A DNA stretch of 64,000 bases from Ricordea florida (GCA_949710005.1 OX453274.1:15411695-15475694); one strand, 5' to 3'. Positions 39,504 to 50,129 are shown, counted from the stretch's first letter. Numbers and translations: made by a program. The notes: generated by a model not told the origin, from the sequence alone.

Positions 39504-39695
39504 CTAACCTTTAAACCCCTTTGCACTATTATTCTTTAATTTTTCAATATGTTTTAATAAACCCTCTCTCGCATCGGGAATTAAAATCATAATATTAAAA
39601 ATTTTATCGCCATCTTCCATATATAGAATTTTTTTTCTAATAATTTTTTTCATAAGATTAATTTGATATTCGCTAAATTTTGTTTCCTCCACCAT
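39504..39695 (-). CDS. Small hypothetical protein
   Basis: 63 residues, MVEETKFSEYQINLMKKIIR, basic and helical, in the space between MCP and integrase. Element A has only 34 bp here, so this is an insertion specific to B. It shares the short divergent promoter region with the integrase. Could be spurious. Confidence 0.4.
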   Translation of the reverse strand: MVEETKFSEYQINLMKKIIRKKILYMEDGDKIFNIMILIPDAREGLLKHIEKLKNNSAKGFKG

Positions 39696-39726
39696 TTTAA
39701 TTTATAAGATACTTGTTAATTTTTAA

Positions 39727-40704
39727 ATGATGTCAAAAATATATTATTCAGCCGAAGGGTATTGGAAAGGATATTCCGCGATTCCTAAATTAGCTAAGAA
39801 GGCGAAAGTAAGTGAAAATGAGGCAAAACAATGGCTTGAAAAACAGGCAATATGGCAAATCTATCTTCCGACCCCAAAGTATATACCTAGACCGCACTGG
39901 ACTGTGGATAAACCAAATCAGATTCACCAAGCAGATTTATTATTTTTACCGCATGATAGAGTTGGAAGAAAAACATATAAATATGCGTTAGTTGTGGTTG
40001 ATATCGCCTCGAGATATAAAGATGCGGAGCCATTAACTTCAAAAGAAAGTCGAGAGATATCAGAAGCTTTTACAAAAATATATTCTAGAAGATTGAAATA
40101 TCCAAAAACATTAATGGTTGATCCTGGAAAAGAATTTATGGGCGAAGTTGGTAAACTCATGAATTACCATAATGTAAGAATACAAAGAAGTGAAGCTGGT
40201 AATCATAGAGCTCAAGCATTTGTGGAAAACGCAAACAGAATATTGGGAGAAAGATTATTTAGTCATCAATATGCGCAAGAAATGATTAGTGATGGGCGAT
40301 CTAGAGTATGGGTGAAAAGATTACCAACTATTCTAAAAACTTTGAATAATACAAAAACAAGAATAACTGGTAAAGAACCTTATGAGGCTATAAAAATGAA
40401 AGAACTCGATGTTAAAACTAAAAATTATAAACGCGTGGTGGGGCTTGATGAGGTTAGATTACCAATTGGGGTTAGGGTTAGATACTTATTATCTCCGGGT
40501 GAACTTGAGGGTGGTGAAAAAAGGCGAGCTACAGATCCCATTTGGAGTATAAAAATTTATGATATTTCTAGAAGTGTGGTTTCACCTAATCAGCCGGTTT
40601 TATATTATTTAGTTGATGGTCCGAGACGAGGATTTGTTAAAGAAGAATTACAAATTATACCTTATGATACAGAACTTCCACCAGATTCTGTTTTGAAACG
40701 GTGA
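39727..40704 (+). CDS. rve-type (DDE) integrase of Polinton
   Basis: 325 residues. Catalytic Asp in HQADLLFLPHD, Asp in LMVDPGKEF, Glu in QAFVENANRI; C-terminal block GVRVRYLLSPGELEGGEKRR as in element A. Intact. Its 3' end overlaps the polymerase 3' end by 43 bp on opposite strands. Confidence 0.9.
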   Translation: MMSKIYYSAEGYWKGYSAIPKLAKKAKVSENEAKQWLEKQAIWQIYLPTPKYIPRPHWTVDKPNQIHQADLLFLPHDRVGRKTYKYALVVVDIASRYKDAEPLTSKESREISEAFTKIYSRRLKYPKTLMVDPGKEFMGEVGKLMNYHNVRIQRSEAGNHRAQAFVENANRILGERLFSHQYAQEMISDGRSRVWVKRLPTILKTLNNTKTRITGKEPYEAIKMKELDVKTKNYKRVVGLDEVRLPIGVRVRYLLSPGELEGGEKRRATDPIWSIKIYDISRSVVSPNQPVLYYLVDGPRRGFVKEELQIIPYDTELPPDSVLKR

Positions 40705-43700
40705 TGACCTATAGCGAAAGTATTTATTCCATCTTTACAAATGATTCTCTTATCATCATCGGCAGATAGCGCAACTTTATTAACCGTTTCACTATAAACA
40801 TCATGCAGGCGGCTTCTGATTACATTCATCTGTCTAATCTGAGGTTCTTTATTGAATAGACATCTCTTATAATCATCAAAGTTTATGGTCTTTTTTACTA
40901 CTGATGTCTTTACCCCTTTATCCTTTTTTATCTCTTCTCCATTATCCATCCTGTAGGAGTATAGCTTAGCTCGTAGACCAACAAATTCGGCTATCTGATT
41001 TCCGCCGGCTTCATCTTTAAACATATTGATAACTTTTTTGTTTACATTTGTCTCAATACCTGATGAATGATTTTTGGGAAAGTTGCTTGTGTCAAACTTA
41101 TCCCAAACATCTGGACTTATATCTTTATAGAAATCCTCTGTTTCTATATCATAAACAAGACTATCTGTGTCTGTAAACAACAATTTTGCTTTTTCTCCAT
41201 ATTTTGGTTTTATATAATTATAATGAAAATCGAACATTATTGTTTTACTTAAATCTAAAATACACATACCTAAATAAACTGGTTTATTGAATACTAACTT
41301 TGTTTTCTTCATATGGATGGCTACAAGATTTTCGCAAAAAATAGTGCGATGTTGATAGTTAGGTTTTGATATTAATTTTTTTGCATCTTTTTCATTAGTA
41401 ACTAATTTAATATCAACCCTATTTCTAATGCTTTCCATAGTTTTGCCAAATACACAATTATTCATAAGTTTGAAGAAATCTTTTTCAAAATCGTTATTTC
41501 CTTTAGCTCTCAAGTTAGTATTCAATTCAATGTATGGTTTTAGCCATTCTGATTCTTCAAATGTAATTCCTCTATGAATTTTTATAACTTTTAATCCAAG
41601 ACTTTCATAAAGTTTTAATGTTTCATGATGAACAACATACTTTACCTTATTGTTTAGATTTGGAATTAGTTTCTCGACCTTATTAATTAAAAGTCTCTCT
41701 GGAGCAAGCGGGTAATCATTATGTAAATTATGAAGGTGAGTTGGATATTCTAAATCAACCTCTAGTATGCAGGGCATATTTTTCCAGTATGTAAGTTCTT
41801 TTTCATTCATCCATCTAAAACCGTGAGTAGGTAGTGGTTTACTCATTGCTCCTCCATATAAATTATTTGCATAGAGATATATAATATAACTTATTATTTT
41901 ATTAATATCAAAGTTTTTCATGTATGGGTTGTTTGCTTTTCCATATCTAGTAGAAATCATAGATACGCCGCCTCGAATACCTTTCTCAATCATAAGCAGC
42001 ATATCTATGTCGGTTAGCAACTCTAAATTTACTTTTGTTATCTTTAATGCGGCATCCCAAGCTAGTCCGGGTGCTGTATAATAGTGTGCTGGATCTAATC
42101 CATAGTTTTTACTACAAACATCTCTAAAATTCTCGAATGCATCAGCTAAAAGTAATACATCTGAATTAAGATAAAGATCATGATAATCCCTCATAGTTTC
42201 CATATTGAAAGTTTCCCAAACATTTTGTGCGTGTTTATAATCATTATCTGATATATTTTCATCGTTTAGTATTGAATAGAATGCATCCTTTGGTGGAAGT
42301 TGGTTTGTACTGAGTTTATCTAATCCATCAAACCAATCATATGGAAATACGCCCTTTCTCAGCAATAACTTTAATTCTTCACCTTCATAGAAAATATTTA
42401 AGTTTTTGAAAGATTCTTTTGGTAGATTAGTTACTAATTTTTCTAGGCTTGTTGACATAAATTTAAATGAATCTATGAATCTAATATCACGCTTCACCTC
42501 AATCTGCTTGCCTTCTTTATTTGTAAATTCATCAACCACAATTTGCTTTGTGAAAGAAATATACTTTTCCTCATTATTTGGTATGCATTTTATTTTACCT
42601 TCTGTTACACCGAGATTCTTGATAAAAATATGCGCATCATATCCAGATAGATTATGAAATATTACGGGGAAGAATTTTGGTATCTTATAATTTAAGTTAC
42701 ATTCATTATGAGCTGCTCCTCTATACTTTCCTGTAAGGTGGCAGTGATCTAATACCTTATCTTCTCCTAATTTTTCTTCGCATATATGGCAATGAGTAGC
42801 ATTTTCATATTCTTTTTTATTCATTTCTGACATATTCTCCGCCTTCTTATGATATTTTGTCTTATTGTAAATTTTCTTAATATCCTGCTCCAAATTATTC
42901 ACAAATATCTGCGGAATATCATCATCTGGTGATTCGGCGGTGTATTGTACAAGCTCGGGCGGAAATATTTTATCATCAAAAGACTTTATAAGATAGCTGA
43001 ATCCTGATGCTTTATGTTTCTGATATTGATTAGTAAAACTTTCTCTTTCATTTGGTGAGCAAGTATGTATTTTCTCGGGAAAGCTCTCAAAGTCTGCGTA
43101 TACAACAAATGGCACCCGCATTTTTCTATTATAATTATTGAATTTAATATACTTTAGATTTCCGTCTTCATCTTTTGGCATTTCAATCTTGACTTCTTTA
43201 TTTACGCCGCAGTATTCTAGATGTTTTTCCAATGATTTTTCTGACTGAAATGAGTTTAAACATCTGGGGCAAAAGTACATCTTAGATTTGTGTTTACTAA
43301 CTTTTGCGGCCAACAATCTACTCATATTCTTTATCCAGCAGTAATGATTATTTTCATCTTCTGATATTAAAAGTAGGTTGATTAGATAACCTTTTTGTTT
43401 TTTACTTATTCTTAGTGGATATACATCATCTTTATCATATCCGTAAACATTAATCGTGTAGTAGGGGTTTTGCTTTTCAAACCTATCAATCTGTTTTAAT
43501 GAAGTGGGGAATTCTATTCCTGACCAGTTAAAGTTATTCGAATTTTCAATCATTTCTTTGTTTTGTCTCTCTGGGTGAATATCTTGTTTATATACAGCAG
43601 AAGTTACGGCCCACTTAAAACATTCATGATCATTCTCATTCTTAACATTAATAATCGCCTTTTTTGTTGCTAATTTTTGTGGTAAATTAATATATGAACT

Positions 43701-44564
43701 TCCAACAAAAGGTTCAAAAGGATCGATGTTAATATCAAAATATTCAACTTGATTGAATTGCCATCCAGAACCTTCATTTTGAAATTTTTCAGCTTTTTCA
43801 AGTAACGTATTTACCATAATATTGAATAATTCAGATAAATCAGTTGATGAAGTAATCGTTTCTACGGTTGAATGGAAATATCCTGAATTTTCATCGGTTT
43901 GACTTGTAGCAGGATTCTTTTTTATAAACTTACATGTAAATATAAATTTTATCTTAATCGGTTTCTTTTGCTTGTTAATTAAATCAATAACTTTTGGTTT
44001 GATTTTATTAATAAATGTTTTGGGACCATACCCTTTTTGCCCATCTATCCTGTAGGTTTTTAGATATCCCCTCAATGCTCTTTGTTGTTCTTTTGGATCT
44101 AATCGATTATCCTTTTCCTTCAATTCATCTCTCACACTATCAGATATATTTACCTTTCTTTTAGGTTGTTGTGATTTATTATTAGTAAGTTCGGAGATAT
44201 TTTTATTTATTAGATCTGTAAGTTTCTCCTCATTCTTTTTCTCGAATATTCGGTTAACCTTTTTCTTCAAACCATCAACTCGTTTATTTACAATCTTTTT
44301 GATAGGTTCTGGGATATAAGATAGTATCCAATCTGCAAATTTATTAATCTCATTATTTATCGGTTTTGTAACTTTACTTGTTAAATTTTTAAGTGAAATG
44401 GGTTGAGAAGGTTTGAGAGTGGGAATATTAATCTCTGGTATCGGTTCATCAAGAATAGGCCTTTCTAAAGCTTCAATAAGTTGCGCTCTTCGCAACCTAT
44501 AATATCTTGGTATCCCCCGCTCTTTAGCGAGGAGTTTAAGTTCTTTCACGTTTTTATCTTCCAT
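40662..44564 (-). CDS. Protein-primed family B DNA polymerase, motif A altered
   Basis: 1300 residues from ATG 44564; an in-frame TTG three codons upstream is not used. SAP-like start, C2H2-like finger FCPRCLNSF, ExoI VVYADFESF, Endo VII-like CHICEEKL...DHCHLTG, ExoII FHNLSGYDAH, ExoIII YHDLYLNSDVLL, motif C FTDTDS are present. Motif A reads LYANNLYG near residue 896: the catalytic Asp of element A (LDANNLFG) is Tyr (codon at 41871-41873). Motif B has Cys for the usual Ser (NNCVFGKTM). It lacks the Cys cluster KCGKCKNC of element A. The frame is long and open, but synthesis activity is doubtful. Confidence 0.88.
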   Translation of the reverse strand: MEDKNVKELKLLAKERGIPRYYRLRRAQLIEALERPILDEPIPEINIPTLKPSQPISLKNLTSKVTKPINNEINKFADWILSYIPEPIKKIVNKRVDGLKKKVNRIFEKKNEEKLTDLINKNISELTNNKSQQPKRKVNISDSVRDELKEKDNRLDPKEQQRALRGYLKTYRIDGQKGYGPKTFINKIKPKVIDLINKQKKPIKIKFIFTCKFIKKNPATSQTDENSGYFHSTVETITSSTDLSELFNIMVNTLLEKAEKFQNEGSGWQFNQVEYFDINIDPFEPFVGSSYINLPQKLATKKAIINVKNENDHECFKWAVTSAVYKQDIHPERQNKEMIENSNNFNWSGIEFPTSLKQIDRFEKQNPYYTINVYGYDKDDVYPLRISKKQKGYLINLLLISEDENNHYCWIKNMSRLLAAKVSKHKSKMYFCPRCLNSFQSEKSLEKHLEYCGVNKEVKIEMPKDEDGNLKYIKFNNYNRKMRVPFVVYADFESFPEKIHTCSPNERESFTNQYQKHKASGFSYLIKSFDDKIFPPELVQYTAESPDDDIPQIFVNNLEQDIKKIYNKTKYHKKAENMSEMNKKEYENATHCHICEEKLGEDKVLDHCHLTGKYRGAAHNECNLNYKIPKFFPVIFHNLSGYDAHIFIKNLGVTEGKIKCIPNNEEKYISFTKQIVVDEFTNKEGKQIEVKRDIRFIDSFKFMSTSLEKLVTNLPKESFKNLNIFYEGEELKLLLRKGVFPYDWFDGLDKLSTNQLPPKDAFYSILNDENISDNDYKHAQNVWETFNMETMRDYHDLYLNSDVLLLADAFENFRDVCSKNYGLDPAHYYTAPGLAWDAALKITKVNLELLTDIDMLLMIEKGIRGGVSMISTRYGKANNPYMKNFDINKIISYIIYLYANNLYGGAMSKPLPTHGFRWMNEKELTYWKNMPCILEVDLEYPTHLHNLHNDYPLAPERLLINKVEKLIPNLNNKVKYVVHHETLKLYESLGLKVIKIHRGITFEESEWLKPYIELNTNLRAKGNNDFEKDFFKLMNNCVFGKTMESIRNRVDIKLVTNEKDAKKLISKPNYQHRTIFCENLVAIHMKKTKLVFNKPVYLGMCILDLSKTIMFDFHYNYIKPKYGEKAKLLFTDTDSLVYDIETEDFYKDISPDVWDKFDTSNFPKNHSSGIETNVNKKVINMFKDEAGGNQIAEFVGLRAKLYSYRMDNGEEIKKDKGVKTSVVKKTINFDDYKRCLFNKEPQIRQMNVIRSRLHDVYSETVNKVALSADDDKRIICKDGINTFAIGHHRFKTESGGSSVS

Positions 44565-45513
44565 GTTTATCAAATCATTTTAATCCTTTAAATCTATTTT
44601 AGAATTCAATTTTTTTTATAAAACCTCTGATAAAATTAGCTTAAACTTAAATTGGCCCAAAACCTGAAATCACTAACAAAATCTTTGTCAAAATTAGCTT
44701 ATAACCAAAATTGTGGGCTTTGTTTTAGGCTTGGTGTTAGGCTTGGTGTGGGCTTTATGTCGGGCTTTGTGTTAGTATTGGTATAGGCTTTGTATAGGCT
44801 TGGTGTGGGCTTTGTGTCGGGCTTTGTGTTAGTATTGGTATAGGCTTGGTGTTAGGATTGGTGTGGGCTTTGTATAGGCTTTTGTATAGGCTTTGTATAG
44901 GCTTGGTGTTAGGATTGGTATAGGCTTGGTGTTAGGCTTGGTATAGGCTTTGTATAGGCTTGGTATTAGGATTGGTATAGGCTTGGTATGGGCTTTGTGT
45001 TAGGATTGGTATAGGCTTGGTATGGGCTTTGTGTCGGGATTGGTATAGGCTTGGTATGGGCTTTGTGTTAGGATTGGTATAGGCTTGATATGGGCTTTGT
45101 GTTAGGATTGGTATAGGCTTGATATGGGCTTTGTGTTAGGATTGGTATAGGCTTGGTATGGGCTTTGTGTTAGGATTGGTATAGGCTTGGTATGGGCTTT
45201 GTGTTAGGATTGGTATAGGCTTGGTATGGGCTTTGTGTCGGGCTTTGTGTCGGGATTGGTATAGGCTTGGTATGGGCTTTGTGTTAGGATTGGTATAGGC
45301 TTGATATGGGCTTTGTGTTAGGATTGGTATAGGCTTGGTATGGGCTTTGTGTCGGGCTTTGTGTTAGGATTGGTATAGGCTTGATATGGGCTTTGTGTCG
45401 GGCTTTGTGTCGGGCTTTGTGTTAGTACGCTCGCTAATGAAATCACTATCAAAATCTTTGTCAAAATTAGCTTAAAAGCTAAATTGTCTCAAAACCCGCT
45501 TTTTTCATCTACT
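44462..45513 (-). repeat. Element B right TIR
   Basis: Inverted copy of 28839-29890, with the polymerase leader, start codon and first ~34 codons at its inner end, the tandem array at about 44713-45422 and the AGTAG terminus at 45513. Confidence 0.88.
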
Positions 45514-45518
45514 ACAAA

Positions 45519-47886
45519 TATAAATTATCAGATGTTAATTTTCATTATCTCTCTGACTTAAGCTTATGAGTAGCTGGTAATATCACATGTTAACTTCTGT
45601 AGCCCTTGTGGCAGTAAAAAGGTAATAAATCCATGGTTTTGCGACAAAAATAATGATCCAGAGAATTTTTTATCCCCAATGGTGGGTGCTAATAAATCCT
45701 CAAAGTAATGATCCCTGACAAGAAGCGGGCCCTCCGAAAGTAGCCAGTACTACTTCAATACTCTTGAATTCCATGGTAAATGACTCCCTGTGACTTCCAA
45801 GGAATGAAATAATTATTTTAAACTTTTACATCCTCCCCTAAAATGTTTGCTAATTTTCGGCCAATCAACTGGCAGGGCTCAAAATTATGACCGATACAGC
45901 ATGACAGACAAACTTGAAAACACTACCTATATTTGGATGAGCCCCTTAACCACTTTGACTCAGATGTTAGAAAACGGAACTCACCGTTGCTTTGCAGGTC
46001 TTTTACTTATCTGCAAATGTAACAATGCATTGTTTATAAGTTATAAATGAGGTGGCAAAATGAGTTTATACAAGAATCAATCTCTTCCATTTATATGTCA
46101 TATAAAAATATACAAATTAAGATTGTTTTTCCCTGAAAAAGAGCCGGTTGCAGACTTGAATTAATTACACTCAACCGCGAAACACCACACCTCCTGCTCT
46201 GAGTCCTCACAAGGACGCCCATGATTCACTTCTTGCGAAACACTTCCATGAAATCGACAATTAAAAACTGTCTAACAGAAAGCATGGTATAGCCCGATTG
46301 TGTTTTTTTTTGCCGATGATGTTTCTTAACAATATTTCGAGAGTAAGAAATACTTACTTTTGCTTTAACACGGTTTGAAAGGAATCTTGCTTCGTTGCTT
46401 TCGCTTGTTTACGCATATGTCAGGAATGCGTAATATTTCATGACAAGGGACGTGCGATACAAAAAATTCGACCTGCTTTTCAATATGATTAAATTCGACC
46501 TTTTAATTTACTGCAAACCAGCAAAGCTATTGTTGCTAAAAAGAACTGTCTCAAATTTTAAGACACATTCCTTATTCATAGGTTGATACTGACAAACTCA
46601 CCCGCGTGTAAGCGACTTAAGTGAAAACTCAAACATTCCACGCCAGATCGAACGTCGCCTTTCACCGAAACAACATGCAAACATCTGTTACTGTTTTCAA
46701 ATCGGTTGATGGAGAAAGAATCTCATCCAAATCATATCAAGAAAACGTTCCAGCAGTAACTGAAAAATTCAGGTTTTCTTTAACTTATTTTTTATTTTAT
46801 TTTATTGCTTCGCCTTTGTTACTGGGGTCAAAAGCAACTAGAGCCCGTTTAGTCGCGCACAAAACATTGAATAGACAATATCGATAAATTGCCCGAATCT
46901 CCCAAAATGCCTCTGAGAGTAACATAAAAACCAAATAAAAAATAACTTGCTAGAAAACGGGATAACCATGCTGTTTTTTTTTTTCTTTTCTTTTGTTGCG
47001 CTACAGTTACCGACATTCGTACACTAGCTGGTACCATATTAAATCAGGTTTCCATTTAAAATATCAACATGCAGTTACACGTAGTTTCCTCAACTAAGTA
47101 CAACTAGGAGGCGTTGAAGAGTATACGAACACAAATAACTCACCTTGGAGAACATTTTCCGGTGCAAATTTTCAACTGTCCTGTAAAAAGAAAACGCACC
47201 TTAATCATAGCGTCGATTAACGACCCCGTTGAGGAGTAAAACATAAAGTTCAAACCAGTCTCAAATGAAAGCCTCAAAGTACAAAAACTGTCAATTTCTA
47301 TTCTTGCAATTCTCCAGTGTTGGTAAATTTTGGGGCCAACCCCAATGCAAAACTACAAAAATTCAGAAGTACCCTAGAAAGTTTTCTAGGATAGACAAAA
47401 ACGCACTTACCACAGAATAAATTTAAATACAATTGTTTTCCAATACATCTGCAAATAGAGAATTGCATTGCAATGAAGATACAGCACTTGTAAAAAGCCA
47501 AGTAGAGAAAAGAAGGAAAAATGTTCAAAAATATGGCCATTGACAGACTCACCAAATAAAAGCCCAACGTCAAACAAAACATACTGCGTCACAAATGCAC
47601 TTTTGTTGTAAACAACACCAGTCCGCAAAACAGGTTATTCTTGATTGATATACTTCGTCTTGATTACCCCGCCACGTTTCCAAAACCTGTTTTTTCACAA
47701 TTCCTAATAATTTAAGTCCACCTTGTAAAAACCGGTTTCCACAATTCTCAAGGGACAGAAATACGCTGACCTAACTGGTTATTTCTTTAGTTAATCCAAT
47801 TTTCTTCAGTCACAAGGGAAATACACACACACCCTCAAGACAACTAGGGGATGCCCTTGGCATCCCCTAAAAATGTGTTCCGAAAC
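45519..47886. other. Noncoding stretch
   Basis: No recognisable coding region. It includes one copy (about 47028-47082) of a dispersed repeat also present at 63582-63636, and a few hydrophobic minus-strand frames around 47.3-47.6 kb without motif support. Probably intronic or intergenic DNA around the Ig exon. Confidence 0.5.
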
Positions 47887-48104
47887 CTCGTTATTAAGAG
47901 ATTTTGCGCTGCACGTGTAGTTTCCTAAGTTTGCAACAATAGCCAATGTTGTGGAAGGCCTGCTTGCCAGAACAGACCCATTAGGCAGTTTCCAGGTTAC
48001 CGCAGGTGGAGGAAATCCCCTTACTGGACACTCCAGCAAATAAGGCTGTCCTATTGAGGTTCTAATAGTGCTTACTGTTCCCGACTCTTCCACTGGATCA
48101 AAAA
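47887..48104 (-). CDS. Immunoglobulin-domain exon
   Basis: The minus frame encodes GQPYLLECPVRGFPPPAVTW ... LGNYTCSAKS: the two cysteines, the Trp after the first one and the Y-x-C motif of an I-set Ig domain. A splice acceptor (TTACCAG) precedes 48104, in phase 1 as usual for Ig exons, and a possible donor (GAG|GTTTCG) follows 47887. The domain is cut before its last strand. Part of a cell-surface or secreted host protein whose other exons are outside or unrecognised; may be a stray or decayed exon. Confidence 0.6.
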
Positions 48105-48975
48105 CTGGTAACATGGAAACAAATAAGCAAACATTCGAGAAACACAATCAAGGTGTACATTTTTCAACTGTATCTTTTACTTCTCCGAGGCATTGTCACC
48201 AAGTTTGGGCTAATTCCTTACCCACTGTAGGATTCCCGCTTCTTGTGGATGGTATTCCCTTCAAACAGTGGTTAGCGTGTCTAACGTTATACAGTGAACT
48301 ACCCGTGTGAAACTGAACATGCAGAAAAGAGTGAAAAATTTAATCAACATCCAACTCTCTCCTTGAAATACGCAAAACAGATTAACACCTTTCAGATGAA
48401 TAGGAGATCAAGGTAGTGGTGTAAAATCGTTAGTAGCACAACCGTCTCATCCAAGATAAGCCGATGCCGTTTTCTGTAATGACGACAAGTAAGAAAAGAA
48501 GACATGCCGAAAGAGAAAGTATAAAAAGCAAAAACAGTGCCAGAAAATGACAGAAACATAGTATCACAATACTACCAGCAACAAAGAAGAATAACGATAT
48601 AGTGCATGTTTAGGTCTGCTAGTAGCCCGGAGGCAGGAAAATCTCTGCGCCAACACTAAGAACAACATCATACTTCTCACCGCGTCAAACGCATGGCCAG
48701 TATGCTCTGTGCCTAACCAGCATGCTTGGTACTTAGAAGCACCACTGGTTTGACAGCAGTTGTCTTAAAAAGAGCAGTTCGAGTACAATATTCCATAAAT
48801 TCTAGAATCCTGACGACTGCAAAACAGTCATTTATTACATTAGGATCGGGCTCCTTCATTACACGCATTTATTGGGGAATCAAACTTGCTGCCAGCCACT
48901 TCCGTGCTCATTAAAGCCATCGTTTGATGACATCTATAGTATATTATAGTGCGCTACTACATTTTCCCTGAATTT
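48105..48975. other. Noncoding stretch
   Basis: No gene seen; presumed intron or intergenic DNA beside the Ig exon. Confidence 0.45.
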
Positions 48976-49135
48976 TATTGGTTTAAATTGATCCTGTGAC
49001 GCGATAGTGTTCGTCCGCGGAGAGACACTATCAGCCCACAGTGCCCTTCCGAGGAATATACCCGGATGGATAGTAGTCGTCAGTGAAATTTAGATAATTA
49101 TGGCTACTCGCTTCGTCGAGGTCAGCGAAGAAGAT
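48976..49135 (+). repeat. Promoter/5'-end repeat, left copy of an inverted pair
   Basis: Holds ATTGGTTTAAATTGATC, GACGCGATAGTGTTC, GAGAGACACTATCAGCCCA, ATACCCGGATGGATAGTA, then an ATG at 49100. An inverted, diverged copy spans about 53955-54152, and a shorter direct copy lies at about 53616-53675. Confidence 0.65.
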
Positions 49136-49633
49136 GCAACCTTTCTTGTGAATGAGGGAGTACCCCCAAAAACGAAGGAAGCGACTTCGTATGCGGTTAA
49201 AGTTTTTGAAGGTAAAGGAAACTATTAATAGGTTGAATTAATTAATTAATTGGTTTCAGTTGAAAGTTACGACGCATTTGACAAATTAAGAAACAAGAGA
49301 AACAAACTCACCAAGAAAACATGACAATGAATAAGAATTAAATTCAATAAAATTGTTTTTTTCCTTTAAGCATCGTCTAGAGACAAAAGAATAATGGAAA
49401 ACATTGAAGAGTTCTCGGTAGAAAGACTTGCTGAAGGCTTTCGCAAATTTTACGTGAAGGCAAGTACAGTTAGTGGACAACACTATTCGCGAAACTCCAT
49501 GAAAGCCATTCTAGCGGGTCTTGAACGGTACCTGACTCAAGCTCCACACAGGAAAGTATTTTCTATCATACACGACAGAGTTTTTATTCCATCCAACGAG
49601 GCTTTAAATTCCCACCTTAAATGTTTGGCGTAG
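49100..49633 (+). CDS. Crypton-type tyrosine recombinase-like gene, N-terminal exons
   Basis: Exon 1 (49100-49211) encodes MATRFVEVSEEDATFLVNEG and ends at the donor AAG|GTAAAG. Exon 2 starts at 49371 after TTCCTTTAAG and joins in frame, giving IEEFSVERLAEGFRKFYVKA, HYSRNSMKAILAGLERYL and FSIIHDRVF to a stop at 49631-49633. These blocks resemble the N-terminal, SAM-like DNA-binding part of Crypton-derived proteins that I recall from corals. The catalytic tyrosine recombinase part is absent, so it is truncated or continues by a splice I did not find. The coding extent includes the 159-bp intron 49212-49370. Confidence 0.55.
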
Positions 49634-50129
49634 ACGGGGGTGTTGTCATCTACAAAACACACAAAACACAAGCAAGCCCTGGGGCGCGAAGATATGGAGC
49701 TCACAATTCTCACGATTTACCAACTGATAAACGTTAGATATTAAAGTGAGAAATTTGATTCTGATCGCTGTTAGGACTCGAAGGGTTGAAGAGTGTAAAA
49801 CACAACTGAATAGTAAATTGATAATGTCCTGATCGCTTTTGAGCGAAACATAATTAGATGAAGAGATGGAATTCGAGGTGACATTTTTTTCCCAAACAAA
49901 AGGATACGCACTTGAAGGACCGTAACTAACCTCTATTATAGAGTTCTTTTGCAACACATTCATAGTACTTCCTCCCATAGTTCACAAGTCCTATTCATAC
50001 GCTTGAAACCAAAAACTCCGAATGTACTCAGCACTGCAGATTTGCAGTCTGCAGAATCCAGTCTGCACTTTAAACTTGCCGACCACTCCCCTCCCCACAT
50101 CGTTACGTGTACGTTTGATATTGGGTCAT

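Larger units (their letters stand above)
28839..45513. mobile_element. Element B: Polinton/Maverick (adintovirus-type) element
   Basis: A 16,675-bp unit with termini AGTAGATG...CATCTACT and near-identical TIRs of about 1052 bp. It has the same core as element A plus an accessory block at 30296-32458. Coding sequences are clearly diverged from element A, so they are separate lineages. Most frames are open, but the Rpb7-like and small structural genes have in-frame stops and PolB lacks the motif A aspartate. The direct repeat ACAAA flanks both ends (28834-28838, 45514-45518). Confidence 0.9.

Noticed and set aside
46621-46887. 88-codon plus-strand frame
   Set aside because: No start context, domain or homologous copy in the window.
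47298-47628. Hydrophobic minus-strand frames as a membrane protein gene
   Set aside because: No motif, no splice support, and composition typical of AT-rich noncoding DNA.
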